The notes under the pieces: generated by a model
Told to the model about the DNA's origin: nothing
The model's database searches: none
Seen by the model: the letters and a program-made list of their open reading frames with translations, nothing else
DNA from: Thiohalophilus sp.
GTDB lineage: Bacteria; Pseudomonadota; Gammaproteobacteria; UBA6429; Thiohalophilaceae
DNA: 64,000 nt
Reading direction: 5' to 3'
Assembly (NCBI RefSeq): GCF_034521165.1
Contig: NZ_JAXHMV010000014.1
Location: forward strand, 124,001-188,000
Part shown: positions 53,546 through 63,032 of the stretch, in pieces
How positions within the stretch are numbered: the first letter of the stretch is position 1
How the letters are laid out: every line of letters starts with the position of its first letter
Translations under genes and position numbers: made by a program

Positions 53546-55285
53546 TCAGGCGAGCGGACGCAGATAGCGCACCAGCAGTTGCAGGCTGCGCTGGCCGCGG
53601 TACTCGTTGACGTCCAGCTGATAGACGAGCTCAACCCGGCTCACCCCGACCGGCCAGTCGTCGTCCACGTGATTGAAGGCGATGGCGTCGAACACCCGAT
53701 CCGGGGCCTCGGGATGGCGTAACACCATTTTCAGATGATGCTCGCCGACGATACGCCGCTGCACCAGCTCGAACTCGCCATCGAACAGCGGCTCCTCGAA
53801 ACCCTGCCCCCAGGGGCCGGCCTGGCGGATCGCCTCGGCCAGCGCCAGGGTCATCTCGTCGGCCGCCAGCGGCCCGTCGCTGAAATGCTCACCGCACAGC
53901 TCGGCGTCATCCAGGTGGCGACGCACCTCGGCATCGAAGGCGGCGGCAAACGGCTCGAAATTCTCCCGCGGCAGGCTCAGGCCGGCAGCCATAGCATGGC
54001 CGCCGAACCGGCTGATCAGATCGGGATGGCGGGTGGCGACGGCATCCAGCGCATCGCGAATATGCAGGCCGCGCACCGAGCGGGCCGAGCCCTTGATCTC
54101 GCCATTGGCGGTGGCGGCGAAGGCGATCACCGGGCGATGCACCTGTTCCTTGACCCGCGAGGCCAGAATCCCGACCACCCCTTCGTGCCAGTTCTCGTCG
54201 AACAGACAGAGTCCGTGCGGCAGGTTCTGCTCGTCCAGCTGCATGTTGTCCAGCAGCTGCAGGGCATCCTGCTTCATCGTCGCCTCGACACCGCGCCGCT
54301 CGCGATTCAGATTGTCCAGTTGTTGCGCCAGCTCGCGTGCTTTTTGTTCATTCTCCGCCAGCAGGCATTCGATGCCGTGGGACATGTCATCCATGCGCCC
54401 GGCCGCGTTGAGACGCGGGGCGATAAAAAAACCGATATCGCTGGCGCTCAGCCGCTCGGCCGTCCGCCCGGCCACTTCGATCAACGCGCGAATCCCCGGA
54501 CGCGCCTGACCGGCGCGCAGCCGCGCCAGCCCCTGCGCCACCAGGATGCGGTTGTTGCGATCCAGCGGCACCAGATCGGCCACCGTGCCCAGCGCGACCA
54601 GATCCAGGTACTGCGCCAGGTTGGGTTGTTCAATGCCCTGCTGTTCGAACCAGTCGAGCTCGCGCAATCGCGCGCGCAACGCCATCAACAGATAGAACAT
54701 TACCCCGACGCCGGGCAGTGCCTTGCTGGGGAACGTATCGTCCGGCTGATTGGGGTTGAGGATCGCCTCGGCCGCCGGTAATTGCTCGGCGGCCAGGTGA
54801 TGATCGGTGATTAACACTTTGATGCCCTGCGCGTTGGCCGCCTCCACCCCACTGAGACTGGCAATGCCGTTGTCCACGGTGATGATCAGATCCGGCTGAT
54901 ACTCGCGGGCCACCTCGACGATTTCGGGGGTGAGGCCATAACCGAACTTGAAGCGGTTGGGTACCAGGTAATCGATCTGTTTAAGGCCGATCGCCTGCAA
55001 GGCGGCAACGGCCAGCGCAGTACTGGTCGCACCGTCGGCATCGAAGTCCCCGACGATCAAAACCCGTTGCTGTTGTTGCAACGCCTCGATTAACAGATCG
55101 ACGGCACGATCGATATCCTTGAGCTGTTGATAGGGCAACAGCTTTTGCAGCTCGTATTGCAGCTCGTCGGGATCGCGCACTGCCCGCGCGGCAAATACCC
55201 GCGCCAGAACCGGATGCAGGTCCGCCGACAGTGGCGGCAGCTCATCCGGCAACGGGCGGCGCCGGATATGTTGTTCAAGCGCCAT
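53546..55285 (-). CDS. recJ: Single-stranded-DNA-specific exonuclease RecJ
   Basis: A 579-residue 5'-3' exonuclease of the DHH superfamily, acting in RecF recombination and mismatch repair. The catalytic motifs GDFDADGATST (about 77-87), DNGIA (about 138-142) and TDHH (about 159-162) are intact. The DHHA1 motif GGHAMAAGLSL is near 423-433, and an OB fold forms the C-terminus. It overlaps the RpfE-like gene by 11 bases. Length is normal. Confidence 0.96.
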   Translation of the reverse strand: MALEQHIRRRPLPDELPPLSADLHPVLARVFAARAVRDPDELQYELQKLLPYQQLKDIDRAVDLLIEALQQQQRVLIVGDFDADGATSTALAVAALQAIGLKQIDYLVPNRFKFGYGLTPEIVEVAREYQPDLIITVDNGIASLSGVEAANAQGIKVLITDHHLAAEQLPAAEAILNPNQPDDTFPSKALPGVGVMFYLLMALRARLRELDWFEQQGIEQPNLAQYLDLVALGTVADLVPLDRNNRILVAQGLARLRAGQARPGIRALIEVAGRTAERLSASDIGFFIAPRLNAAGRMDDMSHGIECLLAENEQKARELAQQLDNLNRERRGVEATMKQDALQLLDNMQLDEQNLPHGLCLFDENWHEGVVGILASRVKEQVHRPVIAFAATANGEIKGSARSVRGLHIRDALDAVATRHPDLISRFGGHAMAAGLSLPRENFEPFAAAFDAEVRRHLDDAELCGEHFSDGPLAADEMTLALAEAIRQAGPWGQGFEEPLFDGEFELVQRRIVGEHHLKMVLRHPEAPDRVFDAIAFNHVDDDWPVGVSRVELVYQLDVNEYRGQRSLQLLVRYLRPLA

Positions 55286-56315
55286 CGCTCACCCACTTTG
55301 TCAGCGGCCGGCGGCGGCGCCACCAGCGTCGTAACGTGTGCCGGGTTAATTGATAGCGCTGGCCGTTGGCCGGCAACAGCGTCAGACGCTGATAACGTTT
55401 TTTCCGTAATCCTTCCAGCAAGGGTTGCAGCCACCGGTTTTGAAACTGTTCGACGGCACCCACCCAGGCGAAGGGATCCTGCTGGCGCAGGGGTTGCAGG
55501 CAATCCTCGATATCGAGCAAAACCTCGCCATGGCAATCCTGCAGCACAGTCTCGACCGATTCGGGCAAATCCTCGCTGGCGACAGCATGAAAGCGGGCCA
55601 GCGCGTCGAACAGCCAGTCGTCAGTATAGACCTGTTGCCAGTGGACAGAGGCTGTATCAGGCCGATGGCCCCCACCCCACAGCCACAGGCTGTTCACCGT
55701 CAGGCGCCCTTCGGCCTCGCGTTGCTGATTGACCGGGTGATCGTACAGCAGCATCTGCACTTCATTCATCAACCGGCGCCAGTCGGCCGCCGAGTCACCA
55801 CGCGGCAGATGGGGATTGATATCCTGCAGAAGAACTGACGGCAGGGGCGAGGTCTGAAGTCCGGGGGCTTCGGGCAAACTCAGGTACCAGTGATGGGGTT
55901 GCCCCATGACCAGTTGCAGGCCGTCCTGGTGAAGATGTTGATTGATACTGTCGACAAGCTGTTGCGCCTCATCGCTATCCAGACGCAATTCCTGATGACC
56001 CCGCAGCACAGCACTGGTCATATCCGCCTGCAGATGGACCGGATCGGCCCGCAGACAAAAGTTGTCCAGTTGAAGCTGCTGCACCGACTGACAAACGGCG
56101 GCGGCGGGATAATCGCCGGTTGAATCGGGCTCGATACCGAACAGCTGAAACAGGCCGGCGTAAGCGTCGTTAATCGGATCGGGTTTTATATCAGCGCGGG
56201 AGAGCGCCTTCTCCAGTACGGTGAAGTCCGGCAACTCGGCAGAAGACAGTTGCGACAACACCGGCTGCGGCCCCAGTAATCCGGGAACATAGACTGTAAT
56301 GTGACAGTCCGTCAT
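55275..56315 (-). CDS. RpfE-like protein (phosphoglycerate-mutase-like family, COG4255 type)
   Basis: A 346-residue protein that starts ITVYVPGLLGP and includes DPVHLQADMT (about 91-100) and NSLWLWGGG (about 212-220). These match the RpfE/alkaline-phosphatase-superfamily-like family found next to recJ in Xanthomonas and many other proteobacteria. The reaction is unknown; annotations as a regulator or as cofactor-independent phosphoglycerate mutase are not supported by a complete metal site here. Overlap with recJ suggests co-expression. Confidence 0.78.
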   Translation of the reverse strand: MTDCHITVYVPGLLGPQPVLSQLSSAELPDFTVLEKALSRADIKPDPINDAYAGLFQLFGIEPDSTGDYPAAAVCQSVQQLQLDNFCLRADPVHLQADMTSAVLRGHQELRLDSDEAQQLVDSINQHLHQDGLQLVMGQPHHWYLSLPEAPGLQTSPLPSVLLQDINPHLPRGDSAADWRRLMNEVQMLLYDHPVNQQREAEGRLTVNSLWLWGGGHRPDTASVHWQQVYTDDWLFDALARFHAVASEDLPESVETVLQDCHGEVLLDIEDCLQPLRQQDPFAWVGAVEQFQNRWLQPLLEGLRKKRYQRLTLLPANGQRYQLTRHTLRRWWRRRRPLTKWVSDGA

Positions 56316-56377
56316 GGGGACTATGCATACTCCACAGATATTCGTTGAAAAGTAGAGTGTGCTCTACACATTTCTTA

Positions 56378-56482
56378 GTTCTGAGTTCTGAGTTCTGAGT
56401 TCTGAGTTCTGAGTTCTGAGTTCTGAGTACTAAGCACTAAGCACTAAGCACTAAGCACTAAGCACTAAGCACTAAGCACTAA
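56378..56482. repeat. 15-unit tandem array of 7-bp repeats (second large array)
   Basis: Seven GTTCTGA, one GTACTAA and seven GCACTAA units, exactly 105 bases, with partial units on both sides. The length and block structure match the array at 23496-23600. It lies between thrC and the RpfE-like gene. Confidence 0.95.
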
Positions 56483-56508
56483 GCACTATTTTTTCATGCC
56501 AACTTTCT

Positions 56509-57648
56509 TTATTCCATATTCGCCAGTATCGCCTTCTTCACTTCTTCGAGCGTGGCATCGACGGCCTGCACCGGCGTGCTTTGCTGGATGGCGATATCGG
56601 GATCTTTCAGTCCATGGCCGGTCAGGGTGCAGACGATGGTACTTCCCTCGGGGATCTTGCCGCTGGTGATATCACGCATGGCACCGGCCAGCGAGGTGGC
56701 TGAAGCGGGTTCACAGAACACGCCTTCCTTTTCCGCCAGCAGTTTCTGTGCGGCCAGGATTTCATCATCGCTGCATTCATCGAACCAGCCACCGGACTCT
56801 TCCTTGACCTTCCAGGCCATGTCCCAGCTCTGCGGGTGGCCAATGCGAATCGCGGTGGCCAGGGTATCGGGATCATCCACCATCTTGCCACGCATAAACG
56901 GCGCACTGCCGGCAGCCTGATAACCGACCATCGTCGGACGGTTGCCGACGACGGCGCCCCCGGCATACTTGCAGTGGCCATGACAGAAGGAACATGCCCC
57001 GGTAACATGATCGCCCGAGGCCGAGGAATACTCGCAATAGCCGATCCAGTGTGCTGTTATATTGCCGGCATTACCCACCGGAATACAATGGAAATCCGGT
57101 GCCCGACCCAACTCCTCGACAATCTCGAACGCCGCGGTCTTCTGTCCCTGCAGGCGATAAGGATTGATCGAGTTAACAATCGTAACCGGGGCTTCGGTCG
57201 CAACCTCTTTGACCAGTTGCATCCCTTTATCGAAGTTCCCCTTGATCTGGATAACCGTGGCACCGTGCATCATCGCCTGGGCCAGCTTGCCCAGCGCGAT
57301 CTTGCCGTCGGGAATCAGGACAAACGCGGTAATCCCGGCGCGCGCGGCATAGGCCGCGGCGGCCGCGGAAGTATTCCCGGTGGAAGCGCAGATGATGGCC
57401 TTGCTGCCCTCTTCCACCGCCTTGGTCACCGCCATGGTCATGCCGCGATCCTTGAACGAGCCGGTCGGATTGAGGCCTTCGTACTTGACGTAGATATCCA
57501 CGTCCTTGCCCAGTACCCTGGGAATGTTATTCAGCCGAATCAGCGGCGTATTGCCCTCGCCCAGGCTGATGATGCGCGTGTCATCATGCACCGGCAGGCG
57601 GTCGCGGTACTTGTCAATTAAACCGGTATAACGGGTACGAAATGGCAT
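56509..57648 (-). CDS. thrC: Threonine synthase with a cysteine/histidine-rich insert
   Basis: A 379-residue PLP enzyme converting O-phosphohomoserine to threonine. The PLP lysine is in NPTGSFKDRGM (about 56-66), with SLGEGNTPL, STGNTSAAAAAYAARAG and the PVGNAGNITA phosphate loop. Unusual for the family, about 24 residues (about 209-232) including CEYSS and CSFCHGHC are inserted after GNAGNITAHWIGY, giving C-x13-C-x2-C-x3-C plus two His. That pattern could bind zinc or a cluster. It ends the alaC-hom-thrC series. Confidence 0.94.
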   Translation of the reverse strand: MPFRTRYTGLIDKYRDRLPVHDDTRIISLGEGNTPLIRLNNIPRVLGKDVDIYVKYEGLNPTGSFKDRGMTMAVTKAVEEGSKAIICASTGNTSAAAAAYAARAGITAFVLIPDGKIALGKLAQAMMHGATVIQIKGNFDKGMQLVKEVATEAPVTIVNSINPYRLQGQKTAAFEIVEELGRAPDFHCIPVGNAGNITAHWIGYCEYSSASGDHVTGACSFCHGHCKYAGGAVVGNRPTMVGYQAAGSAPFMRGKMVDDPDTLATAIRIGHPQSWDMAWKVKEESGGWFDECSDDEILAAQKLLAEKEGVFCEPASATSLAGAMRDITSGKIPEGSTIVCTLTGHGLKDPDIAIQQSTPVQAVDATLEEVKKAILANME

Positions 57649-57862
57649 CGTTGCGATTTCTCTCAGAAAATACTTTTAACGCAGAGCAGCATGAGATGCA
57701 AAGGTCGCAGAGTTAATTAACCAATTTGAACTGATAATATTCAATGTCTGTCGTGCGAGCGTAAGGTCGTGAGGTCGTATTATTCCATAAATAATACGTC
57801 TCATTTGCTGTCGCTGACGCCTTTGCGCGCTCTGCGCTGCGTTCTATAACGCACTAACGCCC
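57649..57862. repeat. hom-thrC gap with CGCAAAG-type repeat
   Basis: Facing arms AACGCAGAGCAGCATGAG...GCAAAGGTCGCAGAG (57678-57712) and CCTTTGCGCGCTCTGCG (57816-57832) frame an A/T-rich core. No leader peptide or riboswitch was recognised upstream of thrC. Confidence 0.5.
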
Positions 57863-59176
57863 TCACGCCTTCAGCGATTCGACGCGGATGCGGGTCACGT
57901 TGCCGTGGATCGCGTTCATGGCTTCGATCTTTTCGATCGCTTCGTTCATTTTGCTCTCGCGCACCACATGGGTCAGCATGATGACGTTGGCCTTGTCGGA
58001 GCCTTCCATCGGTTCTTTCTGGATAATGGCTTCGATGCTGATATCGCGTTCGCCCAGGATGCGGGTCACTTCGGCCAGGACGCCGGATTTGTCCTCGGCC
58101 TGCATGCGCAGGTAATAGGCCGTTTCGACCTCCGCGATATCGAGAATCGGCAGATCGGTGATTGCATCGGGCTGGAAGGCCAGGTGGGGCACGCGATTTT
58201 CGGGATCGGTGGTCAGGACGCGCACCACGTCGACCAGATCGGCAACCACGGCCGAAGCGGTGGGCTCGTCGCCGGCACCGGCACCATAATACAGGGTGGG
58301 GCCGACGGCATCGCCCATCACCAGCACGGCGTTCATCACGCCATCCACGTTGGCAATCAGGCGACGCTCGGGAATCAGGGTCGGATGCACGCGCAGCTCG
58401 ACGCCCTTGTCGGTGCGGCGGGTCAGGCCCAGGTGTTTGATGCGATAACCCAGCTCCTCGGCATAGGCCACATCCTCGCGGGTGATGTTACTGATGCCCT
58501 CGGTATAGGTCGCCTCGAACTGCAACGGAATACCGAACGCGATCGACGAGAGAATCGTCAGTTTGTGCGCCGCATCGATACCTTCCACGTCGAAGGTGGG
58601 ATCGGCCTCGGCATAACCCAGTTCCTGCGCCTCTTTGAGTACATCCTCGAACTCACGGCCCTTGTCACGCATCTCGGTAAGAATGAAGTTACCGGTGCCG
58701 TTGATGATCCCGGCCAGCCACTGGATCTGGTTACCGGCCAGCCCTTCGCGGATCGCCTTTATAATAGGAATGCCACCGGCCACGGCGGCCTCGAAGGCCA
58801 CCATCACGCCCTTTTTCTGCGCCGCGGCGAAAATTTCGTTGCCGTGCTTGGCGATCAGCGCCTTGTTGGCGGTAACCACGTGCTTGCCCTGCTCGATCGC
58901 CTGCATGACCAGATCTTTGGCCAGGCCATCACCGCCGATCAGCTCGATGACGATCTCGATCTCGGGATTATTGACGACCTCCAGGGGATCGGTCGTCAGC
59001 TCGATCCCGCTGGTGTCGCAAATGCGCGGCTTGTCCAGATCCCGTGCCGCGGCATGGGTAATCCGGATACCACGACCGGCACGTCGGGCAATCTCGCCCG
59101 CGTTGCGCTGCAATACATTCACGGTCCCGCCGCCGACGGTGCCCAATCCCAACAATCCTACTTTAACCGCTTCCAC
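57863..59176 (-). CDS. hom: Homoserine dehydrogenase
   Basis: A 437-residue monofunctional enzyme reducing aspartate semialdehyde to homoserine. The NAD(P) motif is GLGTVGGGTVNVL (about 9-21), the catalytic region is GIINGTGNFILTEM...EADPTFDVEGIDAAHK (about 170-210), and a C-terminal ACT domain (about 350-430) is a likely site for threonine feedback. alaC lies 21 bases upstream; thrC follows after a repeat-bearing gap. Confidence 0.97.
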   Translation of the reverse strand: MEAVKVGLLGLGTVGGGTVNVLQRNAGEIARRAGRGIRITHAAARDLDKPRICDTSGIELTTDPLEVVNNPEIEIVIELIGGDGLAKDLVMQAIEQGKHVVTANKALIAKHGNEIFAAAQKKGVMVAFEAAVAGGIPIIKAIREGLAGNQIQWLAGIINGTGNFILTEMRDKGREFEDVLKEAQELGYAEADPTFDVEGIDAAHKLTILSSIAFGIPLQFEATYTEGISNITREDVAYAEELGYRIKHLGLTRRTDKGVELRVHPTLIPERRLIANVDGVMNAVLVMGDAVGPTLYYGAGAGDEPTASAVVADLVDVVRVLTTDPENRVPHLAFQPDAITDLPILDIAEVETAYYLRMQAEDKSGVLAEVTRILGERDISIEAIIQKEPMEGSDKANVIMLTHVVRESKMNEAIEKIEAMNAIHGNVTRIRVESLKA

Positions 59177-59197
59177 TGACTTGCTTCCTCTTTATGA

Positions 59198-60409
59198 TTA
59201 TTTGCCGGAGGCCTGTTTCTTGAGTTCATCGGGATCCCGGCGCAGCATATCCCGGATGCCGCGGATCGCCTGACGCGTACGATGTTCGTTTTCGATCAAG
59301 CCGAAACGCACATGATCGTCGCCATAATCCCCGAAACCGATGCCGGGCGACGCCGCCACCTTGGCTTCCTGTAACAGTAATTTTGAAAATTCCAGCGAGC
59401 CGATCTCTTTGTATTCCTCCGGGATCGGCGCCCAGACAAACATGGTGCCTTTGGGTTTTTCGATTTCCCAGCCCACGGATTTGAGCCCGTCACAGAGCAC
59501 ATCGCGCCGGGAACGATAACGCTCGACAATTTCCGTCACGCAATCCTGCGGCCCTTCCAGCGCGGAGATCGAGGCCACCTGGATCGGCGTGAACATGCCG
59601 TAATCGAGATAGGATTTCATCCGCGCGAGCGCCGCCACCAGGGTCGGGTTGCCGACCATGAAGCCGACCCGCCAGCCGGGCATGTTGTAACTCTTGGAGA
59701 GGGAGTAAAACTCCACCGCCACGTCCTTGGCGCCGTTGACCTGCAGGATCGACGGGGCCTTGTAACCATCGAAGACGATGTCGGCATAGGCGATATCGTG
59801 CACCACCCAGATCTGGTGTTCGCGGGCGATCTCCACCACCTTCTCGAAAAAGTCGAGATCCACACACTGGGTGGTCGGATTGCCGGGGAAATTCAGCACC
59901 AGCATCTTGGGCTTGGGCCAGGAATCCTTGATCGCCTTCTCCAGCCCCTCGAAGAAGTCGACGCCCGGCACCAGCGGCACATGACGAATATCGGCGCCGG
60001 CGATAATAAAACCGTAGGGATGGATGGGATAGGCCGGATTGGGGACCAGTACCGCGTCGCCCGGCCCGACCGTGGCCAGCGCCAGGTGGGCCAGCCCCTC
60101 CTTGGAACCGATGGTGACAATGGCTTCCGAATCGGGATCCAGGTCCACATCGAAGCGCTGCTGGTACCAGCGGCAGATGGCCCGGCGCAGGCGCGGGATA
60201 CCGCGCGACAGGGAATAGCGATGGGTATCCGGGCGCTGGGCCACCTCGACCAGCTTGTCGACGATGTGTTGCGGGGTCGGCTGATCGGGATTGCCCATGC
60301 CGAAGTCGATGATGTCCTCGCCACGGGCCCGGGCCGCCGCCTTCAATTCACCAACAATATTAAAGACATACGGCGGCAGCCGTTTGATTCTCGGAAAATC
60401 GTCTATCAA
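59198..60409 (-). CDS. alaC: Alanine transaminase (AlaC type aminotransferase)
   Basis: A 403-residue class I/II PLP aminotransferase. The PLP lysine is in YSLSKSYNMPGWRVGF (about 232-247), and NFPGNPTTQ is the family substrate/cofactor loop. The gene order alaC-hom-thrC is common in proteobacteria, where this enzyme makes alanine from pyruvate and glutamate. First gene of the run; its promoter should lie in 60410-60627. Confidence 0.93.
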   Translation of the reverse strand: MIDDFPRIKRLPPYVFNIVGELKAAARARGEDIIDFGMGNPDQPTPQHIVDKLVEVAQRPDTHRYSLSRGIPRLRRAICRWYQQRFDVDLDPDSEAIVTIGSKEGLAHLALATVGPGDAVLVPNPAYPIHPYGFIIAGADIRHVPLVPGVDFFEGLEKAIKDSWPKPKMLVLNFPGNPTTQCVDLDFFEKVVEIAREHQIWVVHDIAYADIVFDGYKAPSILQVNGAKDVAVEFYSLSKSYNMPGWRVGFMVGNPTLVAALARMKSYLDYGMFTPIQVASISALEGPQDCVTEIVERYRSRRDVLCDGLKSVGWEIEKPKGTMFVWAPIPEEYKEIGSLEFSKLLLQEAKVAASPGIGFGDYGDDHVRFGLIENEHRTRQAIRGIRDMLRRDPDELKKQASGK

Positions 60410-60627
60410 GTGGGCAATCCGATAAGAATAAAGGGTTAATGGCCCGGGGCCCGCGCGCCTGCCCCGTCTCGTCGCAAAGCGGGTAACATTAACGGGTTCG
60501 CCGGTAGACTGTCAATGTTCCCGTAAATTTCAGGGACTTAGCCCACGATCGAACAGCGGACTTGACGCCGCGCCCGACCCTGACCGAAGCTGTCGCAGCA
60601 AGCCTACTGCCCGTAACAGGAATCCGG
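60410..60627. other. Divergent intergenic region alaC / Mth938-like gene
   Basis: About 220 bases, with a GC-rich core (GGCCCGGGGCCCGCGCGCC, 60440-60458) and no gene. Promoters for both neighbours are expected, but none was clear enough to mark. Confidence 0.4.
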
Positions 60628-61053
60628 ATGAAATTCAGTCTCGAACAGGTCGGCGGACTCACCATCCGCGCTTACGATACCGGGCGGGTCACCGTGGTCA
60701 TTCCGCCGTGGCATCCCCTGCGCGGGGTGGTCAATATCGAACAGGACGAAGAAGGCAACGCCGAATTCAACGACAGCTTCATCATCAGCCGCGAACAACT
60801 CACCTGCGACTGGGCACCGCAAACCTACGATGAACTGCAACCCGAACACCTCACCACCCTGCTCGCCTACGAACCGGAACTGATCCTGCTCGGCACCGGC
60901 GCGCAGCTGCGCTTCCCCAACGGCGAGACCATGGCCCGGGTCCAGCAAGCCGGCGTCGGCCTGGAAGTCATGGACACCGCCGCCGCCTGCCGAACCTTCA
61001 ACATCCTGGTCGCCGAAGGACGTAACGTCGTCGCGGCGTTGATGATGATCTGA
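60628..61053 (+). CDS. Mth938-like domain protein (DUF498)
   Basis: A protein of about 141 residues with the compact alpha/beta fold of the Mth938/NDUFAF3-like family; segments include GTGAQLRFP and GLEVMDTAAACRTFNILVAEGRNVVAALM. I chose ATG at 60628 with AGGAAT 6-10 bases upstream; the open frame reaches back to 60562. The human relative helps assemble respiratory complex I; bacterial function is not known. Confidence 0.88.
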   Translation: MKFSLEQVGGLTIRAYDTGRVTVVIPPWHPLRGVVNIEQDEEGNAEFNDSFIISREQLTCDWAPQTYDELQPEHLTTLLAYEPELILLGTGAQLRFPNGETMARVQQAGVGLEVMDTAAACRTFNILVAEGRNVVAALMMI

Positions 61054-61722
61054 ACTCTTTTCCGGCTCTCTAGTAAATCACGCGGAGTTCGCAGAGGGTC
61101 GCTCCCGGCATCCTGCCTCCCGCGACACTTGTACACCCCTGTACATCGCGCAGAGAACGCAAAGAGATAATTTTGAATGTTGAATTATGAATTATGAATT
61201 TTGAATGGCAGTGTCGATAAGCCCTGTAGGTCACGCTGGCGTTAGCCTGCGTGACGCCTCTGCCGATACGGAGAATGTCAGGTACGCTGCACGCAACCTG
61301 ACCTACGCCGCTGAAGACTCTTTTCATGTCCTCTGGAAAGAACGCGGAGATCGCAAAGGCGCAAAGGACGCGAAGAGATAATTTTGAATGGCAGTGTTCC
61401 GTGCAATTCAAAATTCAACATTTAAAATTCAACATTGTTACCGAACCTGCGTCTCTGCGGTGAAAATCGTATTATCGAACCGCATTTTGCCGGCGTCTCT
61501 CAACCATTTTAGAACGGTAACCGTCTGCCCTGTAGGTCACGCTGGCTTTAGCCTGCGTTACGCCTCTGCCGATACGGAGATGGCAATCGTTTTTATATTT
61601 TCATGGATTTTGAACAGCACGATTAACAGCTCGCACCAGATTCGCGCAAAGATTACCCCGCCGACGATTGCAGCGAGCCCCATCAAAAACTAACCGAAAG
61701 TGAAACCATTCGGTATACATAT
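61054..61722. repeat. Repeat-rich region without genes
   Basis: Contains CGCGGAG/CGCAAAG-type repeats (61076-61165, 61336-61382), A/T-rich TGAATTATGAATT-type runs (61165-61206, 61406-61436), one full GTCACGC-type element (61223-61308) and one partial copy (61529-61582). Short open frames here are made of repeat sequence. I see no convincing gene. Confidence 0.75.
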
Positions 61723-62190
61723 TTATTTCTTAACATGTCGCAGCAACAGCCAGATCCGCTTGCGTATATTGTTCACCCGCGCACCCCAGCGGTAATTCTG
61801 GTTCTTCTCCACGTAGGGGAACTTGATTTGCAGTTCGTTGATTTTGTCGTAGATCGACTCGATCAGCTCACTGGTCCGCTTGCCCGGCCAGGCAGCCAGA
61901 TCCGTGCCGGCCAGTGATGGATAGTTATCAATCGACTTTTTCTTGATGGTTTCGAAATTGAAACCTCGATTGGCCAGTTTTTTATATTCCGTCACTGACA
62001 ACTTGCCAACCACCTCCCGCAAAGCCACCCCGTCTTCGGCCACCAGATCCAGATAATGCAGGTTATTCTTCAGCTCGGCGATCAACGCCCGTTCATCCCC
62101 GCGCGCCCGCGCCTTCCAGGCACCAAACTCCTTCATCGCCGTGCCCGCGGAGGACAACGCCTTGAGAACTGTCGGGATACTCACGTCCAT
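61723..62190 (-). CDS. Hypothetical protein
   Basis: A 155-residue protein that I do not recognise. It is soluble, basic and mostly helical in appearance, with no signal peptide or membrane segment. Notable parts are KALSSAGTAMKEFGAWKARARGDERALIAEL (about 9-39) and a basic C-terminus (RVNNIRKRIWLLLRHVKK). The start lies 7 bases after the stop of the thioesterase-like gene, so both are probably one transcript. Its codon use looks ordinary for the region. It could belong to an accessory island ending at the intron. Confidence 0.65.
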   Translation of the reverse strand: MDVSIPTVLKALSSAGTAMKEFGAWKARARGDERALIAELKNNLHYLDLVAEDGVALREVVGKLSVTEYKKLANRGFNFETIKKKSIDNYPSLAGTDLAAWPGKRTSELIESIYDKINELQIKFPYVEKNQNYRWGARVNNIRKRIWLLLRHVKK

Positions 62191-62197
62191 GGATTAT

Positions 62198-62668
62198 TCA
62201 ACTCGCATCATTAACCATTGCTTGTCCCGCACCCAGCGCCACAAACTCGCCACAGAACCGCCCGGCCACCTGTCCGTTGTATTCAAGCACTGACGCAACA
62301 CGGATCCTGGCCCTGCCTTTGCGTGACAACATACGGATAAAGCGCGACCAGTCCGTCACCTGATCCACCGACGCCCGCGCCGTAAACGCCCCGTCAATCG
62401 GCAAATCATACTCCATCGTATTGCGCTGAATCACCAGCCGACTCGAAAAGCCCTCGGCCCGAAGCCGGAGATGCAACAACGACCAGGCCGCCAGCGTCGC
62501 CACCGCCGAGGCACTGCCACCGAATACCGTCTCACGATGATTAATATTCGGCGCCAGCGGCGCACTCAACACCACCTCATCCTGATTCGCGACCACAACC
62601 GACACCGCCATCGCCTTCGACAGCGGGATGTGTTCGTGGAGATAGTGTTCGAGTTCATTGGGAAGCAA
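62198..62668 (-). CDS. YiiD C-terminal-type thioesterase-like protein (hot-dog fold)
   Basis: A 156-residue protein resembling the C-terminal domain of YiiD (putative thioesterase): HIPLSKAMAVSV (about 14-25), then NHRETVFGGSASAVATLAAW (about 43-62), the central hot-dog helix. The substrate is unknown. The start is TTG at 62668 with AAGGAA about 6 bases upstream. A tandem duplicate of its 5' end lies just upstream (62680-62790) and begins with ATG, so the present TTG start may be the product of that rearrangement. Confidence 0.82.
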   Translation of the reverse strand: MLPNELEHYLHEHIPLSKAMAVSVVVANQDEVVLSAPLAPNINHRETVFGGSASAVATLAAWSLLHLRLRAEGFSSRLVIQRNTMEYDLPIDGAFTARASVDQVTDWSRFIRMLSRKGRARIRVASVLEYNGQVAGRFCGEFVALGAGQAMVNDAS

Positions 62669-62679
62669 GTAAGTTCCTT

Positions 62680-62790
62680 CTAACGTTTAAATAGGTATAC
62701 CGTCCCCGGAATTCCCGACACCGCCATCGCCTTTGATTGCGGGATGTGTTCGTGGAGATAGTCTTCAAGTTCGTTCGATAGCACTGACAT
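62680..62790 (-). pseudogene. Duplicated 5' fragment of the thioesterase-like gene
   Basis: A 36-codon frame starting MSVLSNELEDYLHEHIP, which parallels LPNELEHYLHEHIP of the intact gene. After KAMAVS it leaves homology and stops. A GGTATACYGTCSCCGGAATT block at about 62694 and again at 62839 shows that the upstream sequence was duplicated too. Remnant of a tandem duplication of roughly 115-140 bases. Confidence 0.75.
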
Positions 62791-63032
62791 GCCTTTGTTA
62801 TGTTATAAAGCTCAGCCAAGTTTCAGTCTTGGAAATAGGTATACTGTCGCCGGAATTGCCGGTAGAAAAATCGCTTCTACCTCATCTCCTGGTAACAATC
62901 TTCGATCAGTGCCCATTTAGGCTCTCTCACATAAAATCACTCAGCAAATTGTTCGGGTTGCGGCTAACGCACACATAACCGGCCGAGCGCCAGCGAGGTC
63001 CGGCGACCGTAGGGAGCAACGTTAATGTGATT

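Noticed and set aside
61076..61700. Short open frames of 60-110 codons
   Set aside because: They consist of CGCAAAG- and GTCACGC-type repeats and A/T runs and show no coding features.
62962..63030. Integron attC site before the group II intron
   Set aside because: GGCTAAC and GTTAATG resemble attC core sites only loosely and break the RYYYAAC / GTTRRRY rule; no integrase or cassette is present.
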